Assembly: GCA_002715345.1 (NCBI GenBank)
Contig: PAYR01000036.1
Span: 1-34,268, forward strand
Reading direction: 5' to 3'
DNA from: Flavobacteriales bacterium
GTDB lineage: Bacteria; Bacteroidota; Bacteroidia; Flavobacteriales; UBA7312
DNA: 34,268 nt
This document shows positions 8,157 to 16,573 of this stretch, one piece after another. Made by a program: the position numbers and the translations under genes. Numbering within the stretch: position 1 is the first letter of the stretch; each line of letters starts with the position of its first letter. The notes beneath the pieces were generated by a model that saw only the letters and a program-made list of their open reading frames with translations, did no database searches and had not been told where the DNA came from.

Positions 8157-9056
8157 ATGAAAAAATACTCGATACTGATTGCATTCGCGTTTTTCGGGCT
8201 TGCAGCCAATGCGCAGCAAGATCCCCAATTCAGTCAAAATATGTTTAATCATCATTCAATTAACCCAGGTTATGTTGGGAGTAATGATGCTATTTGTGCA
8301 ACAGCTTTGCATAGATCGCAATGGATGGGTTTTGAAGGCGCGCCCACAACTATGAATTTAAGCGTTGAAGGGAGTGTTCCAATGTTGAGTGGTGGTTTAG
8401 GCCTGAACATCTTGACAGATAAAATAGCGTCTAATGAATTTTTAGGATTAGATCTTTCTTACGCATACAGAACATCTGTAGTGGGAGGTGATTTAGGGAT
8501 TGGTGCTTCTGTTGGATTTTTACAGGATGGCGTGGAAGGAACTCAGTATAATCCTGAAAGTGCTGGAGATCCTACCATACCTGGAGATGAAAAAGGGTCT
8601 GGTTTTGATTTCGGATTGGGTTTGTTTTTCAAATCTGAAACTGTAGAGATAGGTATTTCTACAACACATTTAAATCAAGCCGTAATCACAACATCTCAAG
8701 ACATCTTGAGTTTAAATAGACACTATTATTTATCAGCATTGTATAAATATCAAATGAATGATGTGTTTATGTTGAAGCCATCATTATTTGTTAAAAATGA
8801 TGGAGTGACTACACAAATGGACCTAAATACTATGATTGAATACAATAATCGTTTTTGGGGAGGCGTTAGTTACAGGGTGGATGATGCTATGATTGCAATG
8901 CTGGGAATGCATATAAACGAGAGTTTGAAGTTTGGATTTGCTTATGATATTCCTACTTCTCAAATCGCACAAGGTAGTATGGAGTTTATGCTTTCATATT
9001 GCTTCAAGGTTGATTATACTAGCGTAACAAAAGGGTTTAAGAATCCGAAATTTTAA
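8157..9056 (+). CDS. porP: PorP/SprF-family type IX secretion outer-membrane protein
   Basis: A 299-residue precursor with a Sec signal peptide (MKKYSILIAF..AANA, cleavage before QQDPQFSQ). The mature start QQDPQFSQNMFNHHSINPGYVGSN is the hallmark of the PorP/SprF family, followed by alternating strands of an outer-membrane beta-barrel and a typical end (FGFAYDIPTSQI..GSMEFMLSYCF). In the T9SS, PorP/SprF-type proteins link surface adhesins or the PorKN ring to the outer membrane. The position directly before gldKLMN equals porP in the porPKLMN operon of Porphyromonas. The start at 8157 is chosen because it begins a clean signal peptide; an ATG at 8139 would add six residues (MWNNSF). Confidence 0.9.
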   Translation: MKKYSILIAFAFFGLAANAQQDPQFSQNMFNHHSINPGYVGSNDAICATALHRSQWMGFEGAPTTMNLSVEGSVPMLSGGLGLNILTDKIASNEFLGLDLSYAYRTSVVGGDLGIGASVGFLQDGVEGTQYNPESAGDPTIPGDEKGSGFDFGLGLFFKSETVEIGISTTHLNQAVITTSQDILSLNRHYYLSALYKYQMNDVFMLKPSLFVKNDGVTTQMDLNTMIEYNNRFWGGVSYRVDDAMIAMLGMHINESLKFGFAYDIPTSQIAQGSMEFMLSYCFKVDYTSVTKGFKNPKF

Positions 9057-9063
9057 TTTTCAT

Positions 9064-9071
9064 TAACTTTG
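9064..9071 (+). promoter_or_regulatory. Candidate -7 element upstream of gldK
   Basis: TAACTTTG matches the Bacteroidota -7 consensus TAnnTTTG and lies 57 bp before the gldK ATG. No convincing TTG is seen at the -33 distance. The leader also carries a small AAGCT-GAAA-AGCTT hairpin (9095-9108). It could give gldK extra expression separate from porP. Confidence 0.4.
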
Positions 9072-9128
9072 CGGTTTTATTAAAAAAAGAAAACAAGCTG
9101 AAAAGCTTAAAAATATATTTGAGGAACT

Positions 9129-10430
9129 ATGAGAAATTTATTCATTTTAGGATTTGCAATTGCGCTTCTTAGTAGTTGTGGTAGTTCAGGTAACGGAGAG
9201 CTAATAGGGGTTCAGAACAGACCAATTTGGAATCCAACCGATCCTTATGGAATGGTTTACATCCAACAGGGAAGTTTTAACATGGGTCCTGGTGATCAGG
9301 ATGTTCCTTACGGGCATGTTTCTACTTCAAAAACAGTTTCTGTAGCAGCATTTTATATGGATGAAACAGAAGTTACTAATAATGAGTATCGTCAGTTTGT
9401 AAACTGGGTGCGAGATTCTATCGCTCGAATTATATTGGGAGAGATGGGTATTCCTGGTTATGAACTAAAAGAGGAAGATGATTATGGTAATTATATTCAA
9501 CCTCCAAGAATTAATTGGGATAAGCCAATTCGTTGGAAAGATCAAGAAGTGCTAGAAACTTTAGAACAAGAAGGTATGTATCTTCCTCAAAATGAACGTT
9601 TTTATTCAAGAAGAGAGTTTGATTCAAGGATTTTTAACTTTGAATATGAAACTCAAGCGATTAAAGATGCAGCTAGAAAAAGTAATCGAGAACAAGGAAA
9701 GAAAGATAGGTCAGTCTTTATTGATAAAGTTAAGATAAACATATACCCTGATACATTGGTTTGGACGCATGATTACGCTTATTCTTACAATGATCCATGG
9801 ACAAGAAATTATTTTCACCACCCAGCGTTTGATGAATATCCTGTAGTTGGAATAAATTGGAAGCAGGCTGTTGCTTTTTCTAAGTGGAGAACGATGATTT
9901 TAGATAAGTACTTGCTTGAAAGAGATGAGCCTTTACACGATGAGTTCCGTCTTCCTACAGAAACAGAATGGGAGTATGCTGCTAGAGGAGGGTATGATTT
10001 AGCTCCTTACCCATGGGGTGGTCCTTATACTACAAATGAAAAAGGTTGTTTCTTGGCTAATTTTAAGCCGAGAAGAGGTAATTATACAGCTGATGGTGGA
10101 GTTAGAACAGTTAAAGTAGCCTCTTATAATCCAAATAATTATGGCTTGTATGATATGGCAGGAAATGTCTCTGAATGGACAGATAATGCATATGATGAAT
10201 CTGCATTTAGCTTTGCGCATGATATGAATATGGATTTTAAGTATGATGCTGATGAGAACGATCCAGATATACTTAAGCGAAAGGTTATCAGAGGCGGTTC
10301 TTGGAAGGATATCTCATACTATATGCAGACAGGTACTAGAGATTATGAATATCAAGATACAGCAAAATCATATATAGGATTTAGAAATGTTATTTCATTC
10401 CTAGGAAGAGATAAAGTAGACTTTAGGTAA
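9129..10430 (+). CDS. gldK: Gliding motility / type IX secretion lipoprotein GldK
   Basis: GldK (PorK) is an outer-membrane lipoprotein that with GldN/PorN forms the large periplasmic ring of the T9SS. The 433-residue protein starts with a lipoprotein signal ending LLSSC (lipidated Cys17). The rest is a formylglycine-generating-enzyme/sulfatase-modifying fold: GMVYIQQGSFNMG at 41-53, FYMDETEVTNNEYRQF at 75-90, LPTETEWEYAARGG at 275-288, GLYDMAGNVSEW at 339-350 and RGGSWKD at 388-394. An insertion (about 95-230) carries the GldK-specific charged segment. It lies 72 bp after porP and 59 bp before gldL. Confidence 0.96.
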   Translation: MRNLFILGFAIALLSSCGSSGNGELIGVQNRPIWNPTDPYGMVYIQQGSFNMGPGDQDVPYGHVSTSKTVSVAAFYMDETEVTNNEYRQFVNWVRDSIARIILGEMGIPGYELKEEDDYGNYIQPPRINWDKPIRWKDQEVLETLEQEGMYLPQNERFYSRREFDSRIFNFEYETQAIKDAARKSNREQGKKDRSVFIDKVKINIYPDTLVWTHDYAYSYNDPWTRNYFHHPAFDEYPVVGINWKQAVAFSKWRTMILDKYLLERDEPLHDEFRLPTETEWEYAARGGYDLAPYPWGGPYTTNEKGCFLANFKPRRGNYTADGGVRTVKVASYNPNNYGLYDMAGNVSEWTDNAYDESAFSFAHDMNMDFKYDADENDPDILKRKVIRGGSWKDISYYMQTGTRDYEYQDTAKSYIGFRNVISFLGRDKVDFR

Positions 10431-10489
10431 TAAAGAAAAGTTATTAAATACAAATTTTCACAACAGACACAAATTCAAAACAATAAATT

Positions 10490-11104
10490 ATGGCATTAAT
10501 CGATCCAAATTCTAAGAAATTCAAAAACTTTATGGCAAAGCTGTATGGTTGGGGTGCAGCAATTGTAATTTTAGGAGCGTCATTTAAGTTGATGAACTGG
10601 CCAGGTGCTGGTGCAATGCTTACTGTTGGTCTAGGTACAGAAGCAATTATTTTCTTCTTTTCTGCCTTTGAAAAGCCGCATGAAGAGCCAGATTGGAGTT
10701 TGGTATATCCAGAGTTAGCGTATATGAAAGATCCAAACGATATGTCAAATTCAAAAACACCTGTTCAGGAGTTAGATAATATGTTGCAAAACGCAAATGT
10801 TGACCAAGCTTTAATTACTAGGTTAGGAGATAATCTTAGAGCTTTTAATGAAACTGTAGAAGGGGTAAGTAAGTCAATGGATGCTGTTGCTGCAAGTGGA
10901 GATTATAGTGATCAAATGAGAGAGGCAGCAAGAAAACTAGCAGAGATGAATACATATTACGATTTACAATTAAAGACTATGCAAAATATGGGCAATTCTG
11001 TTGGTGATACTGAAAAGTTCCAACAAGAGATTGCAATGTTAGGTGAGAATTTAGCAGCGCTTAATAAGATGTATGGAAATATGCTAAATGCAATGAATAA
11101 ATAA
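10490..11104 (+). CDS. gldL: Type IX secretion motor subunit GldL
   Basis: GldL (PorL) forms the pentameric cytoplasmic-membrane stator around the GldM dimer and uses the proton gradient to drive T9SS and gliding. The 204-residue protein has two membrane helices (about 20-35 and 40-59) joined by MNWPGAGA, then FEKPHEEPDWSLVYPELA and a long helical cytoplasmic tail. Charged residues in or next to the membrane (K33, E51, E61) line up, by alignment from memory, with the functionally important Lys27, Glu49 and Glu59 of Flavobacterium johnsoniae GldL. The gldM start follows its stop by 35 bp. Confidence 0.95.
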   Translation: MALIDPNSKKFKNFMAKLYGWGAAIVILGASFKLMNWPGAGAMLTVGLGTEAIIFFFSAFEKPHEEPDWSLVYPELAYMKDPNDMSNSKTPVQELDNMLQNANVDQALITRLGDNLRAFNETVEGVSKSMDAVAASGDYSDQMREAARKLAEMNTYYDLQLKTMQNMGNSVGDTEKFQQEIAMLGENLAALNKMYGNMLNAMNK

Positions 11105-11139
11105 TTAAACAACAGTTTGTTTATTAACAATTAAGATTC

Positions 11140-12810
11140 ATGGCTGGAAATAAATTATCACCAAGACAAAAAATGATAGGCATGATGTATTTAGTGCTAA
11201 CAGCTCTGTTAGCACTAAATGTATCGAAGACCGTTTTGGATGCATTTGCGAAGATTAATGGAAGCTTATATACAACTTCAATTAATTTTTCTAATAAAAA
11301 CAATGAAGTTTATGCTCAGTTTGAGAATGCAGCTAAAACAAACCCAAGTAAGGCAGGTCCTTGGAGAGATAAGGCATATTCTGTGAAGGAAAGTGCAGAT
11401 GCAATTGTGTTTGATATTCAAAGATTAAAGTACGAGCTAGTTGCTGCTGGTGACGGAAAGGTTAGTCTTTCAATTAATGGGCAAGAAGTAATTAAAGAAA
11501 AAGGAACAACTTTTGATCAATTGTCTAAAACTGAAAAATTTGCTTCATTCTATGAAGTGAATATGAAGAAGGATAGAAATAAATCTTGGGAAATTATGGG
11601 ATATGATGGAGGTAAAGATCAGGGTACTCCTATGGTGCAAGATTTAACAGATTTTAAATCTCTTTTAGTCTCTTACACGACCAACAATCTTTCTATCTCA
11701 AGTTCATTAGAAACTACTTTTGATTTCTCTGATGTAGAGAAAAAGAAAGGGGAAGGAAAAGATACTTGGCTTGAATCGAATTTTAAAGATATGCCTTTAA
11801 TCGCAGCTGTTACTATTTTATCTAAAATTCAAGCAGATGTGCGTAATGCAGAGGCAGATGTGATTAATTTTTTAAAGCAGGAAATTGATGCAACATCTTT
11901 GAAGTTTACTGGAGCAGAAGCTATTCAAATAGCACCTTCTAATTATATTTTTTTAGGAGATACATTTAAAGCAGATGTTTTTATTGCTGCAAAGGATTCA
12001 ACACAAAACCCTACTATATACTTAGGTGATTATGAATTAGGAGAAGATGGTCAGTATACAATGGTTGGAGACTATGATACTATACCTGTAAATGGAGGTA
12101 AGGGAAAATATGCTATCAAAACACGTGCCGAAGGGTATAAGAAATGGGGTGGATTGATTGCTATGAAAACAGATGCTGGAACTCAGATGTACCCTTTTAA
12201 CGGAGAATATCAAGTTGCAAAACAGAGTTTAGTTGTTTCGCCAACTAAAATGAATGTTTTATATATTTTGGGAGATCAAATTGGTAATCCAGTTGATATT
12301 TCAGTTCCTGGAGTTCCTAAAGATAAGTTAATAGCTTATTGTGATAATGGTAAAGTCGTAAAGAAAGGGTCTTCATGGGAAATTTTTCCTACCAAAGTAG
12401 GAAAGGCCAATATTTCTGTTTCTGCAGACATAGATGGTGAGAGAAGGTCAATGGGTAAAATGGAGTTTAGAGTTAAAAGAGTACCCTCTCCTGTGGCAGA
12501 TTTTAATGCGAAGTTAAAAAATGGAAAAATAAAGAAAAATGTGTTGCTAGGTAATTCGACAAAATTAATAGCTTACATGGAGGATTTTGACTTTGATCTT
12601 AAATATAAAGTTGTTGGATTTACATTAGGGGCAACTTATAATGGTTTTTTTCAACCCTATACTACTAAGGGAGCAAGGTTAGATGATAATATGAAAAACT
12701 TAATAAAGAATTTACCGAAAGGATCACAAATTGTGATTTCTAATATTATGGCTAAAGGACCCGACGGAAGACAAGAAAACTTAGGTGCTTTAGCTATAAC
12801 AATGAATTAA
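11140..12810 (+). CDS. gldM: Type IX secretion motor/shaft protein GldM
   Basis: GldM (PorM) is a single-pass inner-membrane protein whose dimer sits in the GldL pentamer and reaches through the periplasm to the GldKN ring. The 556-residue protein begins MAGNKLSPRQKMIGMMYLVLTALLALNVS, the invariant GldM start: a short cytoplasmic end and a membrane helix at about 12-28. A long helical first periplasmic domain and beta-rich domains (SVPGVPKDKL, RVKRVPSPVADF) follow, ending in the conserved KGPDGRQENLGALAI. It is somewhat longer than the roughly 515 residues I recall for other GldM. Codons 17-27 contain a perfect long inverted repeat, listed separately. Confidence 0.96.
   Translation: MAGNKLSPRQKMIGMMYLVLTALLALNVSKTVLDAFAKINGSLYTTSINFSNKNNEVYAQFENAAKTNPSKAGPWRDKAYSVKESADAIVFDIQRLKYELVAAGDGKVSLSINGQEVIKEKGTTFDQLSKTEKFASFYEVNMKKDRNKSWEIMGYDGGKDQGTPMVQDLTDFKSLLVSYTTNNLSISSSLETTFDFSDVEKKKGEGKDTWLESNFKDMPLIAAVTILSKIQADVRNAEADVINFLKQEIDATSLKFTGAEAIQIAPSNYIFLGDTFKADVFIAAKDSTQNPTIYLGDYELGEDGQYTMVGDYDTIPVNGGKGKYAIKTRAEGYKKWGGLIAMKTDAGTQMYPFNGEYQVAKQSLVVSPTKMNVLYILGDQIGNPVDISVPGVPKDKLIAYCDNGKVVKKGSSWEIFPTKVGKANISVSADIDGERRSMGKMEFRVKRVPSPVADFNAKLKNGKIKKNVLLGNSTKLIAYMEDFDFDLKYKVVGFTLGATYNGFFQPYTTKGARLDDNMKNLIKNLPKGSQIVISNIMAKGPDGRQENLGALAITMN
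11189..11220. repeat. Perfect 15-bp-arm palindrome inside the start of gldM
   Basis: Arms at 11189-11203 (ATTTAGTGCTAACAG) and 11206-11220 (its exact complement) flank a 2-nt CT spacer. In RNA the outer bases add two G-U, three Watson-Crick and one further G-U pair, giving a stem of about 21 bp. It covers the codons for Y17 to N27 in the GldM membrane helix, about 50 nt after the start codon. The leucines here use tta, cta, ctg, tta and cta, a mixed set that completes the pairing. Confidence 0.85.
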
Positions 12811-12828
12811 CTTTAAAACCGAAAGATT

Positions 12829-13680
12829 ATGAAAAGGTTTTTATTACTTATATTATCTGTTTCATTTAGCACCCTGCTAATGGGGCAAGATATATTAGAT
12901 GGAGCATACAAGAAAGATATTCGAGATGGTGGTAGAGACAGGTTGATACAACCTTATCATCATGTTAGAGAAGCTGATGTTATGTGGTCAACAAAAATTT
13001 GGAGAGAAATCGACTTGCGAGAGAAGATGAATCAAGTTTTTTATTACCCTGTAAAGCCAATAGATGACAGAAAGAGTTTAATAGATGTATTGATGGATGC
13101 AATTCAATTAGGTGAGATAACTGCTTATGGTAATGCAATTTTTGATGATGAATGGAATTTTCCAATGTCTGATGGTGACGTAGAAATGATAGGTATAGTG
13201 GGTCCCAAGACAGATACTACATGGATGTGGGATGATGAAATAGAAGCGGAGGTTATGCAAATTAATGAAAATGAATTTGATAGAACTTCAGTGAAAAAGT
13301 ATCATATTAAAGAGGAATGGTATTTTGATAAACAAAGATCTGTAATGGATGTGAGAATTATTGGAATCTGCCCTGTTCAAGAGCAATTTGATGATGATAA
13401 TAATTTCTTAGGTTTTACTCCTCTATTTTGGGTGTACTATCCTCAAGCTAGAAGTGTTCTTTCAAAAGCAGAAGTATTTAATAGAAGAAAAAATGATGCT
13501 GCAAGAATGACTTATGATGATATCTTTCATAAACGATTCTTTAATAGTTTCATAACAAAGGAATCTAATAATAAAGATAGACATATTTCCACTTATAAGG
13601 CGGGCTTAGATGCATTGTTAGAGGCAGAGAGAATAAAAGATGAGATATTCAACTTAGAACATGATCTTTGGGAATATTAA
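12829..13680 (+). CDS. gldN: Type IX secretion ring protein GldN
   Basis: GldN (PorN) is the periplasmic partner of GldK in the T9SS ring. The 283-residue precursor has a Sec signal peptide (MKRFLLLILSVSFSTLLMGQ). The mature part shows the GldN pattern: ADVMWSTKIWREIDLREKMNQVFYYP, RKSLIDVLMDAIQLGEITAYG, then KEEWYFDKQRSVMDVRIIGICPV and PLFWVYYPQAR. The end is helical. It begins 18 bp after gldM and is the last gene of the porP-gldKLMN operon, with a strong terminator 20 bp beyond its stop. Confidence 0.96.
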   Translation: MKRFLLLILSVSFSTLLMGQDILDGAYKKDIRDGGRDRLIQPYHHVREADVMWSTKIWREIDLREKMNQVFYYPVKPIDDRKSLIDVLMDAIQLGEITAYGNAIFDDEWNFPMSDGDVEMIGIVGPKTDTTWMWDDEIEAEVMQINENEFDRTSVKKYHIKEEWYFDKQRSVMDVRIIGICPVQEQFDDDNNFLGFTPLFWVYYPQARSVLSKAEVFNRRKNDAARMTYDDIFHKRFFNSFITKESNNKDRHISTYKAGLDALLEAERIKDEIFNLEHDLWEY

Positions 13681-13699
13681 TGATTATTTTAGGTATTTG

Positions 13700-13729
13700 A
13701 AAAAAGCCCTCGATTTCGAGGGCTTTTTT
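13700..13729 (+). terminator. Strong intrinsic terminator after gldN
   Basis: A6-GCCCTCG, a 4-nt ATTT loop and CGAGGGC-T6 form a 13-bp perfect stem with the T-run inside it. The flanking A6/T6 make it usable in both directions. It cleanly separates the T9SS operon from the polysaccharide operon. Confidence 0.93.
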
Positions 13730-13768
13730 GTTTATATAAAATTCAACTTTAATAATGACTATTTGTTG

Positions 13769-13776
13769 TATTTTTG
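13769..13776 (+). promoter_or_regulatory. Candidate promoter (-7 element) of the polysaccharide operon
   Basis: TATTTTTG is an exact match to TAnnTTTG and lies 19 bp before the first ATG of the polysaccharide operon (13796), so the leader would be very short. The -33 region has no clear TTG. No other promoter candidate fits between the terminator and the gene. Confidence 0.6.
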
Positions 13777-13795
13777 CATTTATTAAAGAGGTTTC

Positions 13796-15061
13796 ATGAA
13801 AGATAAGATAGCAGTAATAGGATTGGGGTATGTTGGTATTCCTTTAGCTGTTGAGTTTGGTAAGAAGTTTGCTACTATAGGATTTGACATCAATCCTGAA
13901 CGAATTAATGAGTTAAAGGAAGGATTTGATCGAACTTTAGAAATGTCATTTGAAGATTTAGAATCAGCAACTAATCTTTCTTTCACTACTTCAGCCAAAG
14001 AACTAGCGGATTGTAATATTTACATCATTACAGTTCCTACACCCATAAACAATAAAAACTTACCAGACTTAACACCACTTCGTAAATCAAGCGAGGCAAT
14101 TGGTAATGTGCTGTCCAAAGGAGATATAGTTATATATGAGTCGACCGTTTATCCTGGTGTTACAGAAGAAGAATGTGTGCCTATATTAGAGGAAGTGTCA
14201 GGTTTGAAGTTTAATGAAGATTTTTTCTGTGGATATAGTCCTGAAAGAATTAATCCCGGAGATAAAGAAAGAACCCTGACTAAGATTTTAAAAATTACGA
14301 GTGGTTCCACACCTGAAATAGCGCAAAGAGTGGATGGGCTTTATAAATCAATTATCACAGCAGGAACCCACTTAGCTCCATCTATCAAAGTAGCAGAGGC
14401 AGCTAAGGTAATCGAGAATACACAGCGTGATGTAAATATTGCATTGGTTAATGAGTTGGCTTTAATTTTTGACACTATGGGAATTTCATCTCAAGATGTC
14501 TTAGAAGCAGCAGGAACTAAATGGAATTTCTTGAAATTTAAGCCTGGTTTAGTAGGTGGACACTGTATAGGTGTAGACCCTTACTATCTTACTTACAAAG
14601 CCGAGAAAATGGGGTATAAACCAAACCTTATTTTATCATCTAGGCAAATCAACAACGGTATGTCAGCTTATGTGGCTAAAAAAACTATCCGTTTATTAGT
14701 AGAAGAGGATAAAAATATCAAAGATGCCAATGTTCTTATTATGGGTCTTACTTTCAAGGAGAATTGTCCAGATATTAGAAACACAAAGGTTGTTGATATT
14801 ATTGAAGAGTTGAAAGATTTTGGGTGCCAAGTAGATGTGTATGATCCATGGGTTGATAAAGAAGAAGAAAAAAAAACCTATAAGCATGGTTTGATTGATA
14901 ACCCATTTCAATCAAATAAAAAATACGCAGCTGTAGTTGTTGCCGTAGCACATAATCAGTTTGTAGAGTTAACAGAGGAAGATTTTGTTTCTATCTCTGA
15001 TGGAAGCCCAATAGTGATTGATATTAAAGGAATTGTAGATAATCCAAGTTGGAGGTTGTAA
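13796..15061 (+). CDS. wbpA: Nucleotide-sugar 6-dehydrogenase, WbpA/TviB type (UDP-GlcNAc to UDP-GlcNAcA)
   Basis: A 421-residue NAD-dependent UDP-sugar dehydrogenase. The N-terminal Rossmann motif is IAVIGLGYVGIPLAVEF. ITVPTPIN, ESTVYPGVTEE and GYSPERINPGDKE are typical of the WbpA/TviB (UDP-N-acetylhexosamine) branch rather than UDP-glucose dehydrogenase. Catalytic Cys257 is in LVGGHCIGVDPYYL. The C-terminal domain has MGLTFKENCPDIRNTKV. It should oxidise UDP-GlcNAc C6 to the uronic acid, the first Wbp step. The three following genes supply the next steps, which fixes the likely substrate. A run of nine A (14868-14876) lies within the gene. Its stop overlaps the next ATG by one base. Confidence 0.9.
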   Translation: MKDKIAVIGLGYVGIPLAVEFGKKFATIGFDINPERINELKEGFDRTLEMSFEDLESATNLSFTTSAKELADCNIYIITVPTPINNKNLPDLTPLRKSSEAIGNVLSKGDIVIYESTVYPGVTEEECVPILEEVSGLKFNEDFFCGYSPERINPGDKERTLTKILKITSGSTPEIAQRVDGLYKSIITAGTHLAPSIKVAEAAKVIENTQRDVNIALVNELALIFDTMGISSQDVLEAAGTKWNFLKFKPGLVGGHCIGVDPYYLTYKAEKMGYKPNLILSSRQINNGMSAYVAKKTIRLLVEEDKNIKDANVLIMGLTFKENCPDIRNTKVVDIIEELKDFGCQVDVYDPWVDKEEEKKTYKHGLIDNPFQSNKKYAAVVVAVAHNQFVELTEEDFVSISDGSPIVIDIKGIVDNPSWRL

Positions 15062-16005
15062 TGAAGAAGTTTGCACTTATAGGCGCGGCAGGATACATTT
15101 CGCCAAGACACATGAAGGCGATTAAAGAGACCAATAATAATTTGGTTGCTGCGTTAGATCGTTTTGATAGTGTAGGAATTATTGACAGCCATTTTCCAGA
15201 GGCGGATTTTTTTATAGAGCCAGAGCGTTTTGATAGACATTTGTCTAAACTAAGTACAAATGGTAAAGGAGTTGATTACGTAAGTATTTGTTCTCCAAAC
15301 TATTTGCATGATGCACACATACGATTAGGATTGCGTAATGGTGCAGATGCTATTTGCGAAAAACCATTGGTGCTAAACCCATGGAATATTGATGCGCTAG
15401 CTGATATTGAAAAGGAAACAGGAGGTAAGATTAACAATATCCTTCAGTTGCGTTTACATCCTTCTATTATTGCTTTGAAGAAAAAAGTAGAGGAAGAGTC
15501 TGCTGATAAAATATATGATATAGACCTAAGCTATTTAACGAGTAGAGGTAAATGGTATCATATTTCATGGAAAGGAGATTATGAGAAGTCTGGTGGGATT
15601 GCAACGAATATTGGAATTCATTTTTACGACATGTTGACTTGGATTTTTGGGTCTGTAAAAGAAAATGTAACACACCTATTAGAAGAAGACAGAGCTGCTG
15701 GATTTTTACAGTTAAAGAGAGCTAGGGTTCGTTGGTTTTTAAGTGTCAATTATGATTTAATTCCCGAGCACATCAAGGCAATAGGTCAGCGTACTTATCG
15801 TTCTATTACTGTGGAAGGAGAAGAGATAGAGTTTAGTGGTGGTTTTACAGATTTACATACACGCAGTTACGAAGAAATTCTTGCAGGAAATGGTTTTGGA
15901 TTACAAGAAGCAAAGCCATCCATTGAAATTGTGCACGAGATAAGAAATGCTACTCCACAAGGTTTAAAAGGAGATTACCATCCATTTTGTAAAAACAATG
16001 GCTGA
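15061..16005 (+). CDS. wbpB: Gfo/Idh/MocA oxidoreductase, WbpB type
   Basis: WbpB oxidises C3 of UDP-GlcNAcA to the 3-keto sugar. The 314-residue protein has a Rossmann start (FALIGAAGYISPRHMKAI), the CSPNYLHDAHI segment, the EKP motif at 100-102 (ICEKPLVLNPWN), and a conserved GGIATNIGIHFYDML with His187 in the expected catalytic position. Its length matches known WbpB proteins (about 316). The ATG at 15061 shares a base with the upstream TAA (TAATG); an earlier in-frame start at 15049 would add four residues. The order wbpA-wbpB-wbpD-wbpE forms a complete pathway. Confidence 0.9.
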   Translation: MKKFALIGAAGYISPRHMKAIKETNNNLVAALDRFDSVGIIDSHFPEADFFIEPERFDRHLSKLSTNGKGVDYVSICSPNYLHDAHIRLGLRNGADAICEKPLVLNPWNIDALADIEKETGGKINNILQLRLHPSIIALKKKVEEESADKIYDIDLSYLTSRGKWYHISWKGDYEKSGGIATNIGIHFYDMLTWIFGSVKENVTHLLEEDRAAGFLQLKRARVRWFLSVNYDLIPEHIKAIGQRTYRSITVEGEEIEFSGGFTDLHTRSYEEILAGNGFGLQEAKPSIEIVHEIRNATPQGLKGDYHPFCKNNG

Positions 16006-16573
16006 TTTTTTTGTTCATAACACATCCGTTGTGGATGAGAATGTTCAGATTGGGAGAGGAACCAAAATCTGGCATTTTTCTCATGTGCTTTCTAACTCCA
16101 CAATAGGTAGTAATTGTTCGTTTGGTCAAAACTGTGTGGTTGGTCCCAATGTAACAATAGGAAATGGTGTCAAGGTTCAAAACAATATATCCATTTATGA
16201 TGGAGTAGAGGTAGAGGATGATGTGTTTTTAGGACCTTCTATGGTTTTTACCAATGTAGTAAATCCAAGAAGTTTCATTATTCGCAAAGAAGAGTTTAAG
16301 AAGACATTACTTAAGAAAGGATGTTCAGTTGGAGCAAATGCAACAATTGTTTGTGGTATAACCATTGGTAAGTTTGCTTTAGTTGGTGCAGGCAGTGTGG
16401 TAACGAAAGATGTGAAGCCATTTGAAATGGTGTATGGTGTTCCATCCAAGCATCAAGGATGGGTGAGTAAAGCAGGACATACCTTACAATTTAACGAAGA
16501 AGGATTAGCTGTTGATGATTTTGACGGAACAACTTACCGATTAGACAATAACACTGTTACACAAATTCAATGA
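15998..16573 (+). CDS. wbpD: UDP-amino-sugar N-acetyltransferase, WbpD type (left-handed beta-helix)
   Basis: A 191-residue hexapeptide-repeat acetyltransferase that should acetylate the 3-amino group of the WbpE product, giving UDP-GlcNAc(3NAc)A. Repeats begin near residue 10 (VVDENVQIGRGTKIWHFSHV) and run through IGSNCSFGQNCVVGPNVTIGNG to ATIVCGITIGKFALVGAGSVVTKDV. FTNVVNPRS is the usual WbpD-family loop and GVPSKHQGWVSKAG the family end. It would act as a trimer with acetyl-CoA. It overlaps wbpB by 8 bp and wbpE by 4 bp (ATGA). Confidence 0.92.
   Translation: MADFFVHNTSVVDENVQIGRGTKIWHFSHVLSNSTIGSNCSFGQNCVVGPNVTIGNGVKVQNNISIYDGVEVEDDVFLGPSMVFTNVVNPRSFIIRKEEFKKTLLKKGCSVGANATIVCGITIGKFALVGAGSVVTKDVKPFEMVYGVPSKHQGWVSKAGHTLQFNEEGLAVDDFDGTTYRLDNNTVTQIQ

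Noticed and set aside
9129-10430. Reading GldK as a sulfatase-modifying enzyme
   Set aside because: It has that fold, but the lipoprotein signal, GldK-specific insertion and position before gldLMN identify a structural T9SS ring protein.
14889-14915. 9-bp arms (TTTGATTGA and complement) with a 9-nt spacer in the WbpA-type gene
   Set aside because: Long spacer and short arms within AT-rich coding sequence; compatible with chance.
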